64,000 nucleotides of DNA, from assembly GCF_016907275.1 (NCBI RefSeq), contig NZ_JAFBBP010000001.1, forward strand, positions 3,586,001 to 3,650,000, read 5' to 3'. This document shows positions 57,069 to 64,000 of this stretch, piece by piece. A model generated the notes under the pieces. That model had not been told where the DNA came from. It saw nothing but the letters and a program-made list of their open reading frames with translations, and did not search any database. Position numbers and translations under genes: made by a program. Source of the stretch: Micromonospora luteifusca (GTDB lineage: Bacteria > Actinomycetota > Actinomycetes > Mycobacteriales > Micromonosporaceae). Each line of letters starts with the position of its first letter. The first letter of the stretch is position 1.

Positions 57069-59912
57069 GTGCCGAGCAACGCTGGAACCACCCGTCTGGT
57101 CATCGTCGAGTCACCGGCGAAGGCCAAGACGATCTCGGGCTACCTTGGCCCGGGGTACGTCGTGGAGGCCAGCTTCGGTCACGTCCGCGACCTGCCGCGC
57201 AACGCCGCCGACGTGCCGGCCAAATACAAGAAGGAACCCTGGGCCCGCCTCGGGGTGGACGTGGACAACGGCTTCCACGCGCTCTACGTCGTCTCCGCCG
57301 ACCGTAAGCAGCAGATCAGCAAGCTGGTGAAGCTGGCCAAGGAGGTCGACGAGATCTTCCTGGCGACGGATGAGGACCGCGAGGGCGAGGCGATCGCCTG
57401 GCACCTGGTCGAGACGCTGAAGCCGAAGGTCCCCGTCAAGCGGATGGTCTTCCACGAGATCACCAAGCCGGCGATCCAGGCGGCCGTCGCCAACCCCCGG
57501 GAGATCGACCGCGACCTGGTCGACGCCCAGGAGGCCCGACGGATCCTCGACCGGCTCTACGGCTACGAGGTCTCCCCCGTGCTGTGGAAGAAGGTCATGC
57601 CGAGGCTCTCGGCAGGCCGGGTGCAGTCGGTGGCGACCCGCATCGTGGTCGAGCGGGAGCGGCAGCGGATGGCCTTCCGCACCGCTGAATACTGGGACAT
57701 CCTGGCCACCCTCGCCGTGACCAACGCCGGCGAGGGCCCGCGGGCGTTCAACGCCACCCTGATCGCCCTGAACGGCGACCGGATCGCCACCGGTAAGGAC
57801 TTCGAACCGACCACGGGCCGGGTGAAGCCCGGTGCCGGTGTGGTGCACCTGGACGAGAGCGGTGCCCGGGGTCTCGCGGCCCGACTCGAGGGACGACCGT
57901 TCACGGTCACCCGGGTCGAGGAGAAGCCCTACCGTCGCCGCCCGTACGCGCCGTTCATCACCTCGACCCTGCAGCAGGAGGCAGCCCGCAAGCTGCGCCT
58001 GTCGTCGCAGCAGACGATGCGCACCGCGCAGCGCCTGTACGAGAACGGCTACATCACCTATATGCGTACCGACTCGGTGAACCTGTCGGAAACCGCCATC
58101 TCGGCGGCCCGTCGGCAGATCGTCGAGCTGTACGGCGAGCGCAGCGTGCCGCCGGAGCCGCGTCGCTACACCGGCAAGGTGAAGAACGCGCAGGAGGCAC
58201 ACGAGGCGATCCGCCCGGCGGGGGACAACTTCCGCACCCCGGGCGAGGTGGCCAAGGAGTTGTCGGCCGAGGAGTTCAAGCTCTACGAGCTGATCTGGCG
58301 GCGCACCATCGCCTCGCAGATGACCGACGCGGTCGGCTCCAGCGTGTCGGTCCGCATCCGCGCGGTCTCCACCTCCGCGGAGGAAGCCGACTTCGGCGCC
58401 ACCGGCAAGACCATCACCGACCCCGGCTTCCTGCGCGCGTACGTCGAGTCCAGCGACGACGAGAACGCCGAGGCCGAGGACGCCGAGCGCCGGCTGCCGA
58501 CCCTGGTCAAGGACCAGCCGCTGACCGCCGACCAGCTGGCCGCGCAGGGGCACCACACCCAGCCGCCGTCGCGCTACACCGAAGCGTCGCTGGTCAAGGC
58601 TCTGGAAGAGCTGGGCATCGGCCGCCCGTCCACCTACGCGTCGATCATGCAGACGATCCAGGACCGGGGGTACGTCACCAAGCGCGGCCAGGCGATGATC
58701 CCCACCTTCCTGGCCTTCGCGGTGATCGGGCTGATGGAGCGGCACTACCCGCGCCTGATCGACTACGACTTCACCGCCACCATGGAGAACGAGCTGGACG
58801 AGATCGCCGGCGGTGACCACGCCGCGGTCGACTTCCTCACCGCGTTCTACTTCGGCAGCTCGAATGGTGCCGGCGACCAGGACATCGCCCGTTCCGGCGG
58901 GCTCAAGAAGCTGGTCACCGAGAACCTCAGCGACATCGACGCCCGCAGCGTCAACTCCATCCCGCTCTTCACCGACGACGATGGCCGCGAGGTCGTCGTG
59001 CGGGTCGGCCGGTACGGGCCGTACCTGCAGCGGGAGCTGCCCGGCGGCGAGCAGCCGGCACCGGCCGCGGCTTCGGGCGAGGGCGAGGAGGGCGGCACCC
59101 AGGGTGACCGGGCGCCGATCCCCGAGGGCCTTGCGCCGGACGAGTTGACCCCGGAGAAGGTGCACGAGCTGTTCCTCGGCGGCAGCGGCGAGCGCAAGCT
59201 CGGCGACGACCCCGCGACCGGCGAGCCGATCGTGCTCAAGTCCGGCCGGTTCGGCCCGTACGTGTCCAGCGGTGAGCGGAAGTCCTCGCTGCTGCGTACG
59301 CAGACACCGGACTCGCTGACCCTGGAGGAGGCGCTCAAGCTGCTCAGCCTCCCCCGGCTGATCGGTGTCGCGCCGGACGGCGTCGAGGTCTTCGCCAACA
59401 ACGGCCGCTACGGCCCGTACGTCAAGCGTGGCGAGGAGTTCCGTTCGCTCGAGTCCGAAGATCAGATGTTCACGGTCGGCCTGGACGAGGCGCTGGCTCT
59501 GCTGGCCGCCCCGAAGGCCCGGGGACGGCGGGCCGCGGCACCGCCGCTGCGCGAGATGGGCGTCGACCCGGCGACCGAGAAGCCTCTGGTGATCAAGGAT
59601 GGCCGGTTCGGCCCGTACGTCACCGACGGGGAGGTCAACGCGTCGCTGCGGCGCGGGCAGACCCCGGAGGCGTTGACCATCGAGGAAGCCTCCGAGATGT
59701 TGGCCGAGAAGCGGGCGAAGGGTCCGGCGCCGCGTAAGAAGGCGGCGGCGAAGAAGGCTCCCGCGAAGAAGGCCGCGGCCACGAAGAAGACGGCCGCTGC
59801 CACCAAGTCCACGGCCGCGAAGAAGACCGCGACGGCCAAGGCCACCACTGCGGCGAAGAAGGCCCCGGCCAAGAAGGCGGCCCCTCGCAAGGCGGCCACC
59901 AGCACGGAGTAA
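57069..59912 (+). CDS. topA: DNA topoisomerase I, actinobacterial type with lysine-rich tail
   Basis: Relaxes negative supercoils through a transient 5'-phosphotyrosine link; 947 residues. The TOPRIM domain has VIVESPAKAKT at about 11-21 and ATDEDREGEAIAWH near 100. The active-site tyrosine is in YITYMRTDSVNLS near 332. Several GRFGPYV/GRYGPYV repeat units follow in the C-terminal domain instead of zinc fingers. The last ~70 residues are KKAAAKKAPAKK-type repeats, the DNA-binding tail known from Streptomyces and mycobacterial TopA. The start is GTG 57069 behind GGGGAGAG. Confidence 0.96.
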   Translation: MPSNAGTTRLVIVESPAKAKTISGYLGPGYVVEASFGHVRDLPRNAADVPAKYKKEPWARLGVDVDNGFHALYVVSADRKQQISKLVKLAKEVDEIFLATDEDREGEAIAWHLVETLKPKVPVKRMVFHEITKPAIQAAVANPREIDRDLVDAQEARRILDRLYGYEVSPVLWKKVMPRLSAGRVQSVATRIVVERERQRMAFRTAEYWDILATLAVTNAGEGPRAFNATLIALNGDRIATGKDFEPTTGRVKPGAGVVHLDESGARGLAARLEGRPFTVTRVEEKPYRRRPYAPFITSTLQQEAARKLRLSSQQTMRTAQRLYENGYITYMRTDSVNLSETAISAARRQIVELYGERSVPPEPRRYTGKVKNAQEAHEAIRPAGDNFRTPGEVAKELSAEEFKLYELIWRRTIASQMTDAVGSSVSVRIRAVSTSAEEADFGATGKTITDPGFLRAYVESSDDENAEAEDAERRLPTLVKDQPLTADQLAAQGHHTQPPSRYTEASLVKALEELGIGRPSTYASIMQTIQDRGYVTKRGQAMIPTFLAFAVIGLMERHYPRLIDYDFTATMENELDEIAGGDHAAVDFLTAFYFGSSNGAGDQDIARSGGLKKLVTENLSDIDARSVNSIPLFTDDDGREVVVRVGRYGPYLQRELPGGEQPAPAAASGEGEEGGTQGDRAPIPEGLAPDELTPEKVHELFLGGSGERKLGDDPATGEPIVLKSGRFGPYVSSGERKSSLLRTQTPDSLTLEEALKLLSLPRLIGVAPDGVEVFANNGRYGPYVKRGEEFRSLESEDQMFTVGLDEALALLAAPKARGRRAAAPPLREMGVDPATEKPLVIKDGRFGPYVTDGEVNASLRRGQTPEALTIEEASEMLAEKRAKGPAPRKKAAAKKAPAKKAAATKKTAAATKSTAAKKTATAKATTAAKKAPAKKAAPRKAATSTE

Positions 59913-59938
59913 CCCTGGCCACAAGATCCGGTAGGAAG

Positions 59939-59970
59939 AACGGTCCCCCTCGGGGGGCCGTTTTTCTTTT
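59939..59970 (+). terminator. Rho-independent terminator of topA with T-tract
   Basis: AACGGTCCCCC (59939-59949) pairs with GGGGGGCCGTT (59952-59962), one G-T wobble, followed by TTTCTTTT. It is the only terminator in the window with a classical U-tract. Confidence 0.92.
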
Positions 59971-60055
59971 CTGGTCGGGGCCGAGTTGGGGTGTTCCGCG
60001 TCACGGCGGGCTGAGCGCCTTCTGGATCTGGTCGGTACCGCCGTACCGTAAGAGC

Positions 60056-60199
60056 ATGCCGGCATTCTGCATCTTCCACCCGCTGCTGGGCCAGGACATC
60101 GACAGCGAGCAGCGGACCGTCCGGGTCGAGGCGGGCGTTACCAGAGGGCCGGCCGAAGAGGCCGCCGAAAATGGGCCTGCCCGGACAACGCCATGGTGA
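60056..60199 (+). other. Possible leaderless 47-codon ORF upstream of the TetR gene
   Basis: From ATG 60056 a short frame (MPAFCIFHPLLGQDIDSEQ...) runs to a TGA at 60197 and overlaps the TetR start by 7 bases. TACCGT lies six bases before the ATG, as in leaderless actinobacterial transcripts. It could be a regulatory leader peptide, a gene remnant or chance. The rest of the 59971-60192 gap shows nothing else. Confidence 0.25.
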
Positions 60200-60816
60200 T
60201 CCGAAAAAGGCGTGCGGGTGGGGAGAAGCGGACGCTCGTGCTCGACGCCGTGGCAGGTGTGCTCGCTGCCCGAGGCTTCGAGAACACCCGGTTCACGGAC
60301 GTGTCGGCGGCCGGCGGTGTCGCGATCAGCACCTTGCAGACCTACTTCGGTTCCCGCGAGGACATGGTCATCGAGGCCATGCAGGTCTTCACCGACCGGG
60401 AGGTGGACGCCCTCCAGGCGGCGTCCGCCGTCGAGCCCGATCCGTGGCGACGGCTCGTCGCGCTGGTGGACCGAAGTCTGGACAACTCGGAGAGCACCCG
60501 GCAGATCCTCGTCGAATTCTGGCGATCCGCCATGCGCGACGACGAACTCCGCGACTACAGCGCCGAAGTGCAGACGCGTTACCGGGCGCCCTTCCTGGCC
60601 GCCGTGCGCGAAGGCGCCGAACGGGGCGACTTCACGCTGGCCCACGACGCCGAGGCGGTAACTGACCTTCTGCTCTCGGCGCTGGCCGGTCTGATCGTCT
60701 CTCGCGTCCAGCACCACCCCACACCGTCGCCCGCGGAGTTCCGCGATGTCCTGCTGACCCAGCTCAGACTGATGCTGGGCGTCAAGGGCTCGAAGCCCAG
60801 TACCCGAACGGACTGA
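60193..60816 (+). CDS. TetR-family transcriptional regulator
   Basis: 207 residues. The N-terminal TetR helix-turn-helix spans about 15-58 (VLAARGFENTRFTDVSAAGG, then ISTLQTYFGSREDMVIEAM). The C-terminal ligand domain is all-helical. It is followed after six bases by an ABM-domain gene and an SGNH hydrolase gene in the same direction, so it heads a likely self-regulated operon. The ligand is unknown. Confidence 0.9.
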   Translation: MVIRKRRAGGEKRTLVLDAVAGVLAARGFENTRFTDVSAAGGVAISTLQTYFGSREDMVIEAMQVFTDREVDALQAASAVEPDPWRRLVALVDRSLDNSESTRQILVEFWRSAMRDDELRDYSAEVQTRYRAPFLAAVREGAERGDFTLAHDAEAVTDLLLSALAGLIVSRVQHHPTPSPAEFRDVLLTQLRLMLGVKGSKPSTRTD

Positions 60817-60822
60817 GGAGCA

Positions 60823-61122
60823 ATGGCCAGCGTCGAGATCACCCGTTTTCGCGTGCCCGCGGAGCGCGCCGACGCGCTGCTCGCCGCACGGCCGGCGATG
60901 CTGCACGACTTCCAGACCGATCGTGCCGGCTTCCTCGGCGCGCGACTGGTCCGGCTGACCACCGACGAATGGCTGGACATCGTCTTCTGGGCCTCGCCCG
61001 AGGACTTTGCTGAATCCCGCCAGCGGGGTGGGGACCGGCCCGGCATCCAGAAGTTCTTCTCCCTGATCGAAGCGGTGATCAGCGTCGAGGAGGGCACCAC
61101 GACGAGTATGGATCTGCCGTGA
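60823..61122 (+). CDS. ABM-domain (dimeric ferredoxin-like) protein
   Basis: 99 residues. The pattern EITRFRVPAERADALLAARPAML, then GFLGARLVRLTTDEWLDIVFWASPEDF, is the antibiotic-biosynthesis-monooxygenase-like alpha/beta barrel. Members are cofactor-free oxygenases, chlorite-dismutase relatives or simply ligand-binding. No catalytic residue can be assigned. GAGG lies before the ATG, and its stop overlaps the next gene start (GTGA). Confidence 0.75.
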   Translation: MASVEITRFRVPAERADALLAARPAMLHDFQTDRAGFLGARLVRLTTDEWLDIVFWASPEDFAESRQRGGDRPGIQKFFSLIEAVISVEEGTTTSMDLP

Positions 61123-62219
61123 GCTGGACAGCCGGGTTCCGTACTGCAGTGTTCAGTCCCTACGAGCAGCTCCAGTTCAGCGAACCCCGTGGCTTCGTCG
61201 ACCAGACCATCCGTCAGGTGCTGCACCTGGCCGGCGGTGGGGAGGCCTTCCGCGTACGCCTGACGAACCGCTACGGTCGCACGCCCTTGACCATCGCGGC
61301 AGCCGTGGTCGCCGTCGGCCACCAGCAGGGCGCCCTCACCTTTGACGGCGCCGAGCAGTGCGTGATCCCTGCGGGCGAGGAGGCCGTCAGCGACCCGGTC
61401 GGCCTTCCCGTCGCTGCTGGAGCGGACGTGGTCCTGAGCCTCTACCTTCCGGAGAAGACCGGTCTGGCCACCCACTCCCACAAGCCAGCCGAGGTCGCCC
61501 GAATAGCCGGCGGCAACCACGTCGCGTCGCCCGTGCTGGCGGGAGCGGAGCAGGTCGAAGCCAGGTTCTACATCTCGGGTGTCGACGTGCTCGCCCCGCC
61601 GGACACCGCGATCGCGGTGGCCTTCGGCGACTCCTGGTTCGAGGGAGTTGGCACCACGACCAGCGCGAACCGTCGCTCCGTCGACTTCCTCAACCGCCGC
61701 CTCAAGCGCGGGTGGGTCGTCAACCAGGGCATCGCCGGAAACCGCCTCCTGCGCGACGGAGTCGGTGAACACGCGCTGGCACGCTTCGACCGAGATGTCC
61801 TCTCGATACCCGCCGTGACCCACGTCCTCGTCCACTTCGGCATCAACGACCTCGGCCTGCCCGGCATGCTGGGCGAACCTCCTGTCTCCGCGGATGCCCT
61901 CATCCAGGGCTTCGACGCGCTGGCCGACCGCGCCCACGGCGCCGGGCTGAGGATCCTCGCCGCCACCATCGGTCCGTTCGCGGGCGCCGGCCCGGAGATC
62001 AGCACGCCACAGGGCCTTGCCACCCGACGCAAGGTGAACGACTGGATCCGCACGTCCGACGCCTTCGACGCGGTCTTCGACGTGGCCCGTGCTGTCGCCG
62101 ACCCGCAGGCCCCTGACCACATCCACCCGGCGCTGGACAGCGGCGACGGTATGCACCTGAACGACCGGGGCGCCGCAGCGATGGCTGACGCCGTCGACCT
62201 GAACGACCTCGCGCTTTAG
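61119..62219 (+). CDS. SGNH/GDSL-family hydrolase
   Basis: 366 residues. An N-terminal beta-rich domain of about 160 residues (FRVRLTNRYGRTPLTIAAA) precedes the SGNH domain. Block I is AVAFGDSWFEGVG with the nucleophilic Ser near 172, block II has the Gly in NQGIAGNRLL, block III is HFGINDLGLPG, and block V is DGMHLNDRG with Asp and His. All catalytic residues are present. There is no signal peptide, unlike most homologues of this two-domain type, which are secreted, so an intracellular esterase is inferred. The GTG start overlaps the ABM gene stop. Confidence 0.88.
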   Translation: MSWTAGFRTAVFSPYEQLQFSEPRGFVDQTIRQVLHLAGGGEAFRVRLTNRYGRTPLTIAAAVVAVGHQQGALTFDGAEQCVIPAGEEAVSDPVGLPVAAGADVVLSLYLPEKTGLATHSHKPAEVARIAGGNHVASPVLAGAEQVEARFYISGVDVLAPPDTAIAVAFGDSWFEGVGTTTSANRRSVDFLNRRLKRGWVVNQGIAGNRLLRDGVGEHALARFDRDVLSIPAVTHVLVHFGINDLGLPGMLGEPPVSADALIQGFDALADRAHGAGLRILAATIGPFAGAGPEISTPQGLATRRKVNDWIRTSDAFDAVFDVARAVADPQAPDHIHPALDSGDGMHLNDRGAAAMADAVDLNDLAL

Positions 62220-62280
62220 GGCCGGGCCGCCCCGTCCAGGCCCTCGGCTCGACCGAGGGCCTGGACATCGGCGGGTGCCG

Positions 62281-63597
62281 TCAGGCGCCGAGGACGTGGG
62301 TCAGGTGGGGGTTGCTGAAGACACGATCGGGGTCCAGGCGGTCGCGGATGGCCTGGAAGTCCTCGAACCGTGGGTAGGCCGCGGCCAGCGACGCGGCATC
62401 GCGGTAGTGCAGCTTGCCCCAGTGCGGGCGGCCACCCAGTCCGGTGGCCACCTCCTCGAAGGCCCGGAAGTACGGCTCGTACGGCATGCCGACGTACTGG
62501 TGCACGGCGATGTAGACGTTGTCCCGCCCGTAGCCGTGCGAGAGCCAGATGTCGTCGGCGGCGGTGAATCGCACCTCCACCGGGAAGAGCACCTTGAACG
62601 GCAGCCCGTCCACGATCCGCTGGAGCGCGGCGAGCGCCTCGGGCAGCGCCTCGCGGGGCAGGCCGTACTCCATCTCCACGAAGCGGACCCGGCGCGGGGT
62701 GCAGAACACCCGGTCGGAGCGGCCGGTGTACTGACGCTCGGTGAGGGCGCGAGCGGAGATCGCACTGATCCGCGGGGCCAGCGCGGGCACGATCCGGCCG
62801 AGTCGGCAGGCGCCCGCGAAGACGGTGTTGGCGAGGAAGTCGTCGTCCAACCAGCCGCGCCAGCGGGACAGTGGCCGGTCGTTCGTGGGTACCTGGTCGT
62901 TGGTCTTGACCTGGACCCGCGTGGTGTAGGGGAACCAGTAGAACTCGACGTGGTCGTGCCCGTCGATCAGCGCGGGCAGGTCGCCAAGGACGTCGGCCAG
63001 CTCGGCCGGGCGTTCGTGGGCGTGCAGCACGAAGGCGGCCACGCAGCGCAGGGTCACCTCGACCAGGACGCCGAGAGCGCCGAGTGACACCTGGGCGGCG
63101 GCGAGGACGTCGGGATGCTCGTCGGCGGAGCAGCGCAGCACCTCGCCGGTGCCGGTGACCAGGGTGATCCCCGCGACGAACGTGGACAGGCATCCGTAGC
63201 CGGCGCCGGTGCCGTGGGTGCCTGTGGAGATCGCGCCGGCGACGGTCTGCGCGTCGATGTCGCCGAGGTTGGGCAGCGCGAGACCGTGTCGGGCGAGCAG
63301 GCCGTTGAGTGCGTGCAGGGTCATTCCCGCCGGTACGGTGACGAGTCGCTGCGCGACGTCGACGCTGACCATGGTGGTCAGATCGGACAGGTCCATCCGG
63401 CGGTCGTCGGCGAGTGCGACGGCGGTGAACGAGTGGCCGCTGCCGGTCACGCGGATCCGACCGCCGGCGGCTGCGGTCGATCGGACGGCTTGTGCGACGT
63501 CCGTCGGCGAGCCGGGGCGCAGGATCGCGGTGGCGCTGCCACGCTGGTTGCCGGCCCAGTTGGACCACCCGGGGGTGAGCGGTGCGGTGCCGGCCAT
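62281..63597 (-). CDS. FAD-linked oxidase of the aldonolactone/alditol oxidase family
   Basis: 438 residues. A VAO-type FAD-binding domain contains IRVTGSGHSFT, whose His is the covalent FAD attachment site in alditol oxidase, and TVAGAISTGTHGTG. The C-terminal ALO domain ends with GGRPHWGKLHY, the HWGK motif of aldonolactone oxidases. It oxidises sugar lactones or polyols with oxygen; the exact substrate is uncertain. The start is ATG 63597, preceded by GAGGGAGCGCGC; an ATG six codons earlier lacks a site. It diverges from a TetR gene across two palindromes. Confidence 0.88.
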   Translation of the reverse strand: MAGTAPLTPGWSNWAGNQRGSATAILRPGSPTDVAQAVRSTAAAGGRIRVTGSGHSFTAVALADDRRMDLSDLTTMVSVDVAQRLVTVPAGMTLHALNGLLARHGLALPNLGDIDAQTVAGAISTGTHGTGAGYGCLSTFVAGITLVTGTGEVLRCSADEHPDVLAAAQVSLGALGVLVEVTLRCVAAFVLHAHERPAELADVLGDLPALIDGHDHVEFYWFPYTTRVQVKTNDQVPTNDRPLSRWRGWLDDDFLANTVFAGACRLGRIVPALAPRISAISARALTERQYTGRSDRVFCTPRRVRFVEMEYGLPREALPEALAALQRIVDGLPFKVLFPVEVRFTAADDIWLSHGYGRDNVYIAVHQYVGMPYEPYFRAFEEVATGLGGRPHWGKLHYRDAASLAAAYPRFEDFQAIRDRLDPDRVFSNPHLTHVLGA

Positions 63598-63617
63598 GCG
63601 CGCTCCCTCATTCATGA

Positions 63618-63636
63618 ATATGAACTGACTTCATAT
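63618..63636. promoter_or_regulatory. Palindrome ATATGAA-N5-TTCATAT upstream of the oxidase
   Basis: Perfect 7-base inverted repeat with a 5-base spacer, 21 bases before the oxidase start and AT-rich against the background. It is the size and symmetry of a TetR operator and may bind the product of the divergent gene. An adjacent TTCATGAA (63611-63618) adds to the symmetry. Confidence 0.55.
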
Positions 63637-63690
63637 CAGGAACGTTCTAGCTGGTAAATACCGCAATTGCGATCCGCTCGTTGTACCGGT

Positions 63691-63708
63691 AGTCACGGAC
63701 TCGTGACT
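63691..63708. promoter_or_regulatory. Palindrome AGTCACG-N4-CGTGACT upstream of the TetR gene
   Basis: Perfect 7-base inverted repeat with a 4-base spacer, 39 bases before the TetR start, next to a TTATAGATAT stretch that could be a -10 region. It is a candidate autoregulatory operator, different in sequence from the one nearer the oxidase. Confidence 0.5.
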
Positions 63709-63746
63709 TATAGATATGTTCATCCGTCGAAGGGGGGTGGCGCCGA

Positions 63747-64000
63747 GTGTCCACACCAGCCGCCACGACCGGGCCGCTGCGCCGCGTTCCGGTGCAGGGT
63801 CGAAGTGTCGCGCGGGTGCAGCGCATGTTGGATGCCTGCGCCGAACTCGTCGACGAGGTGGGGTACGAGGGGCTGACCACGACCCTGCTCGCCGAGCGAG
63901 CCGAAGTGGCGATCGGGTCGGTGTACCAGTTCTTTCCGGACAAGCGGGCAATCGTGCAGGCGTTGACCCTGCGCACGATGGAGTCCTACCTCCAGCGCCT
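63747..64000 (+). CDS. TetR-family transcriptional regulator (partial, cut by window end)
   Basis: The first 84 codons from GTG 63747, with a GGGGGG-rich ribosome-binding site ten bases upstream. After a disordered leader, the TetR DNA-binding domain reads RMLDACAELVDEVGYEGLTT, then LLAERAEVAIGSVYQFFPDKRAIVQAL, the classic helix-turn-helix with the YQFFPDK recognition-helix end. The ligand domain lies outside the window. It is divergent from the FAD-linked oxidase, its likely target. Confidence 0.88.
   Translation, partial: MSTPAATTGPLRRVPVQGRSVARVQRMLDACAELVDEVGYEGLTTTLLAERAEVAIGSVYQFFPDKRAIVQALTLRTMESYLQR

Overview
The window is very GC-rich actinobacterial DNA. Gene content and order point to the family Micromonosporaceae, most likely a Micromonospora-type genome, although no rRNA or other definitive marker is present. 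Supporting features are actinobacterial complex I, TopA with a lysine-rich tail instead of zinc fingers, BldG, a WXG100/mycosin locus, many GTG starts, and several long intergenic palindromes of kinds I associate with Micromonospora. The block from 32.4 to 59.9 kb follows the mycobacterial Rv3667-Rv3646c order: acs, HAD phosphatase, Ssd, Tad pilus genes, helicase and topA.

Layout. 0-5.7 kb: end of the nuo operon (nuoJ tail, nuoK, L, M, N) with a strong terminator, then a polyprenyl diphosphate synthase likely to make the menaquinone tail. 6.8-9 kb: divergent MFS exporter and IclR regulator. 9-12.7 kb: a Tat-exported PhoX phosphatase divergent from an ECF sigma/anti-sigma pair, with PHO-box-like repeats between them. 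12.7-14.6 kb: RarD-like transporter, a broken GNAT acetyltransferase and a small four-helix membrane protein. 14.6-22.4 kb: a reduced type VII secretion locus (EccE, two WXG100 proteins, mycosin) next to a giant SseB-domain protein with a small partner. 22.4-23.9 kb: an EphE-like alpha/beta hydrolase without its usual nucleophile and a lipoprotein. 24-32.3 kb: three consecutive secreted M6 (immune inhibitor A) metalloproteases, each with its own terminator. 32.4-36.5 kb: acs, a degenerate Fic-fold protein and a HAD phosphatase.

36.5-41.6 kb is an insertion between the otherwise neighbouring HAD and ssd genes. It holds two decayed tyrosine-recombinase remnants whose 3' ends form a direct repeat of about 110 bp, a TmrB-like ATPase, an orphan membrane protein, an unknown 157-residue protein, and an ECF sigma factor with a CU044_5270-type partner. 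A row of three hairpins with C-rich loops lies at its left edge. 41.8-47.1 kb: a complete tight Tad operon (ssd, cpaF, tadB, tadC, a 55-residue Flp pilin, two TadE-like pseudopilins). 47.1-51.7 kb: an APH-like kinase, a LURP-one protein, a small protein with a CebR-like box upstream, and an MrfA-type helicase. 51.8-60 kb: bldG and its anti-sigma partner, the proton-pumping pyrophosphatase, a lipoprotein, an unknown protein and topA. 60-64 kb is accessory: a TetR-ABM-SGNH hydrolase operon, an FAD-linked sugar-lactone/alditol oxidase and a truncated TetR gene.

I did not find one clearly new defence or biosynthetic system. The best candidates for new biology are the SseB-repeat protein with its partner beside the type VII locus, the repeat-flanked mobile remnant with its hairpin row, and several proteins that keep their fold but have lost catalytic residues (EphE-like hydrolase, Fic-like protein, BldG partner, Ssd). 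All family calls come from reading motifs and remembered families; no database search was run.
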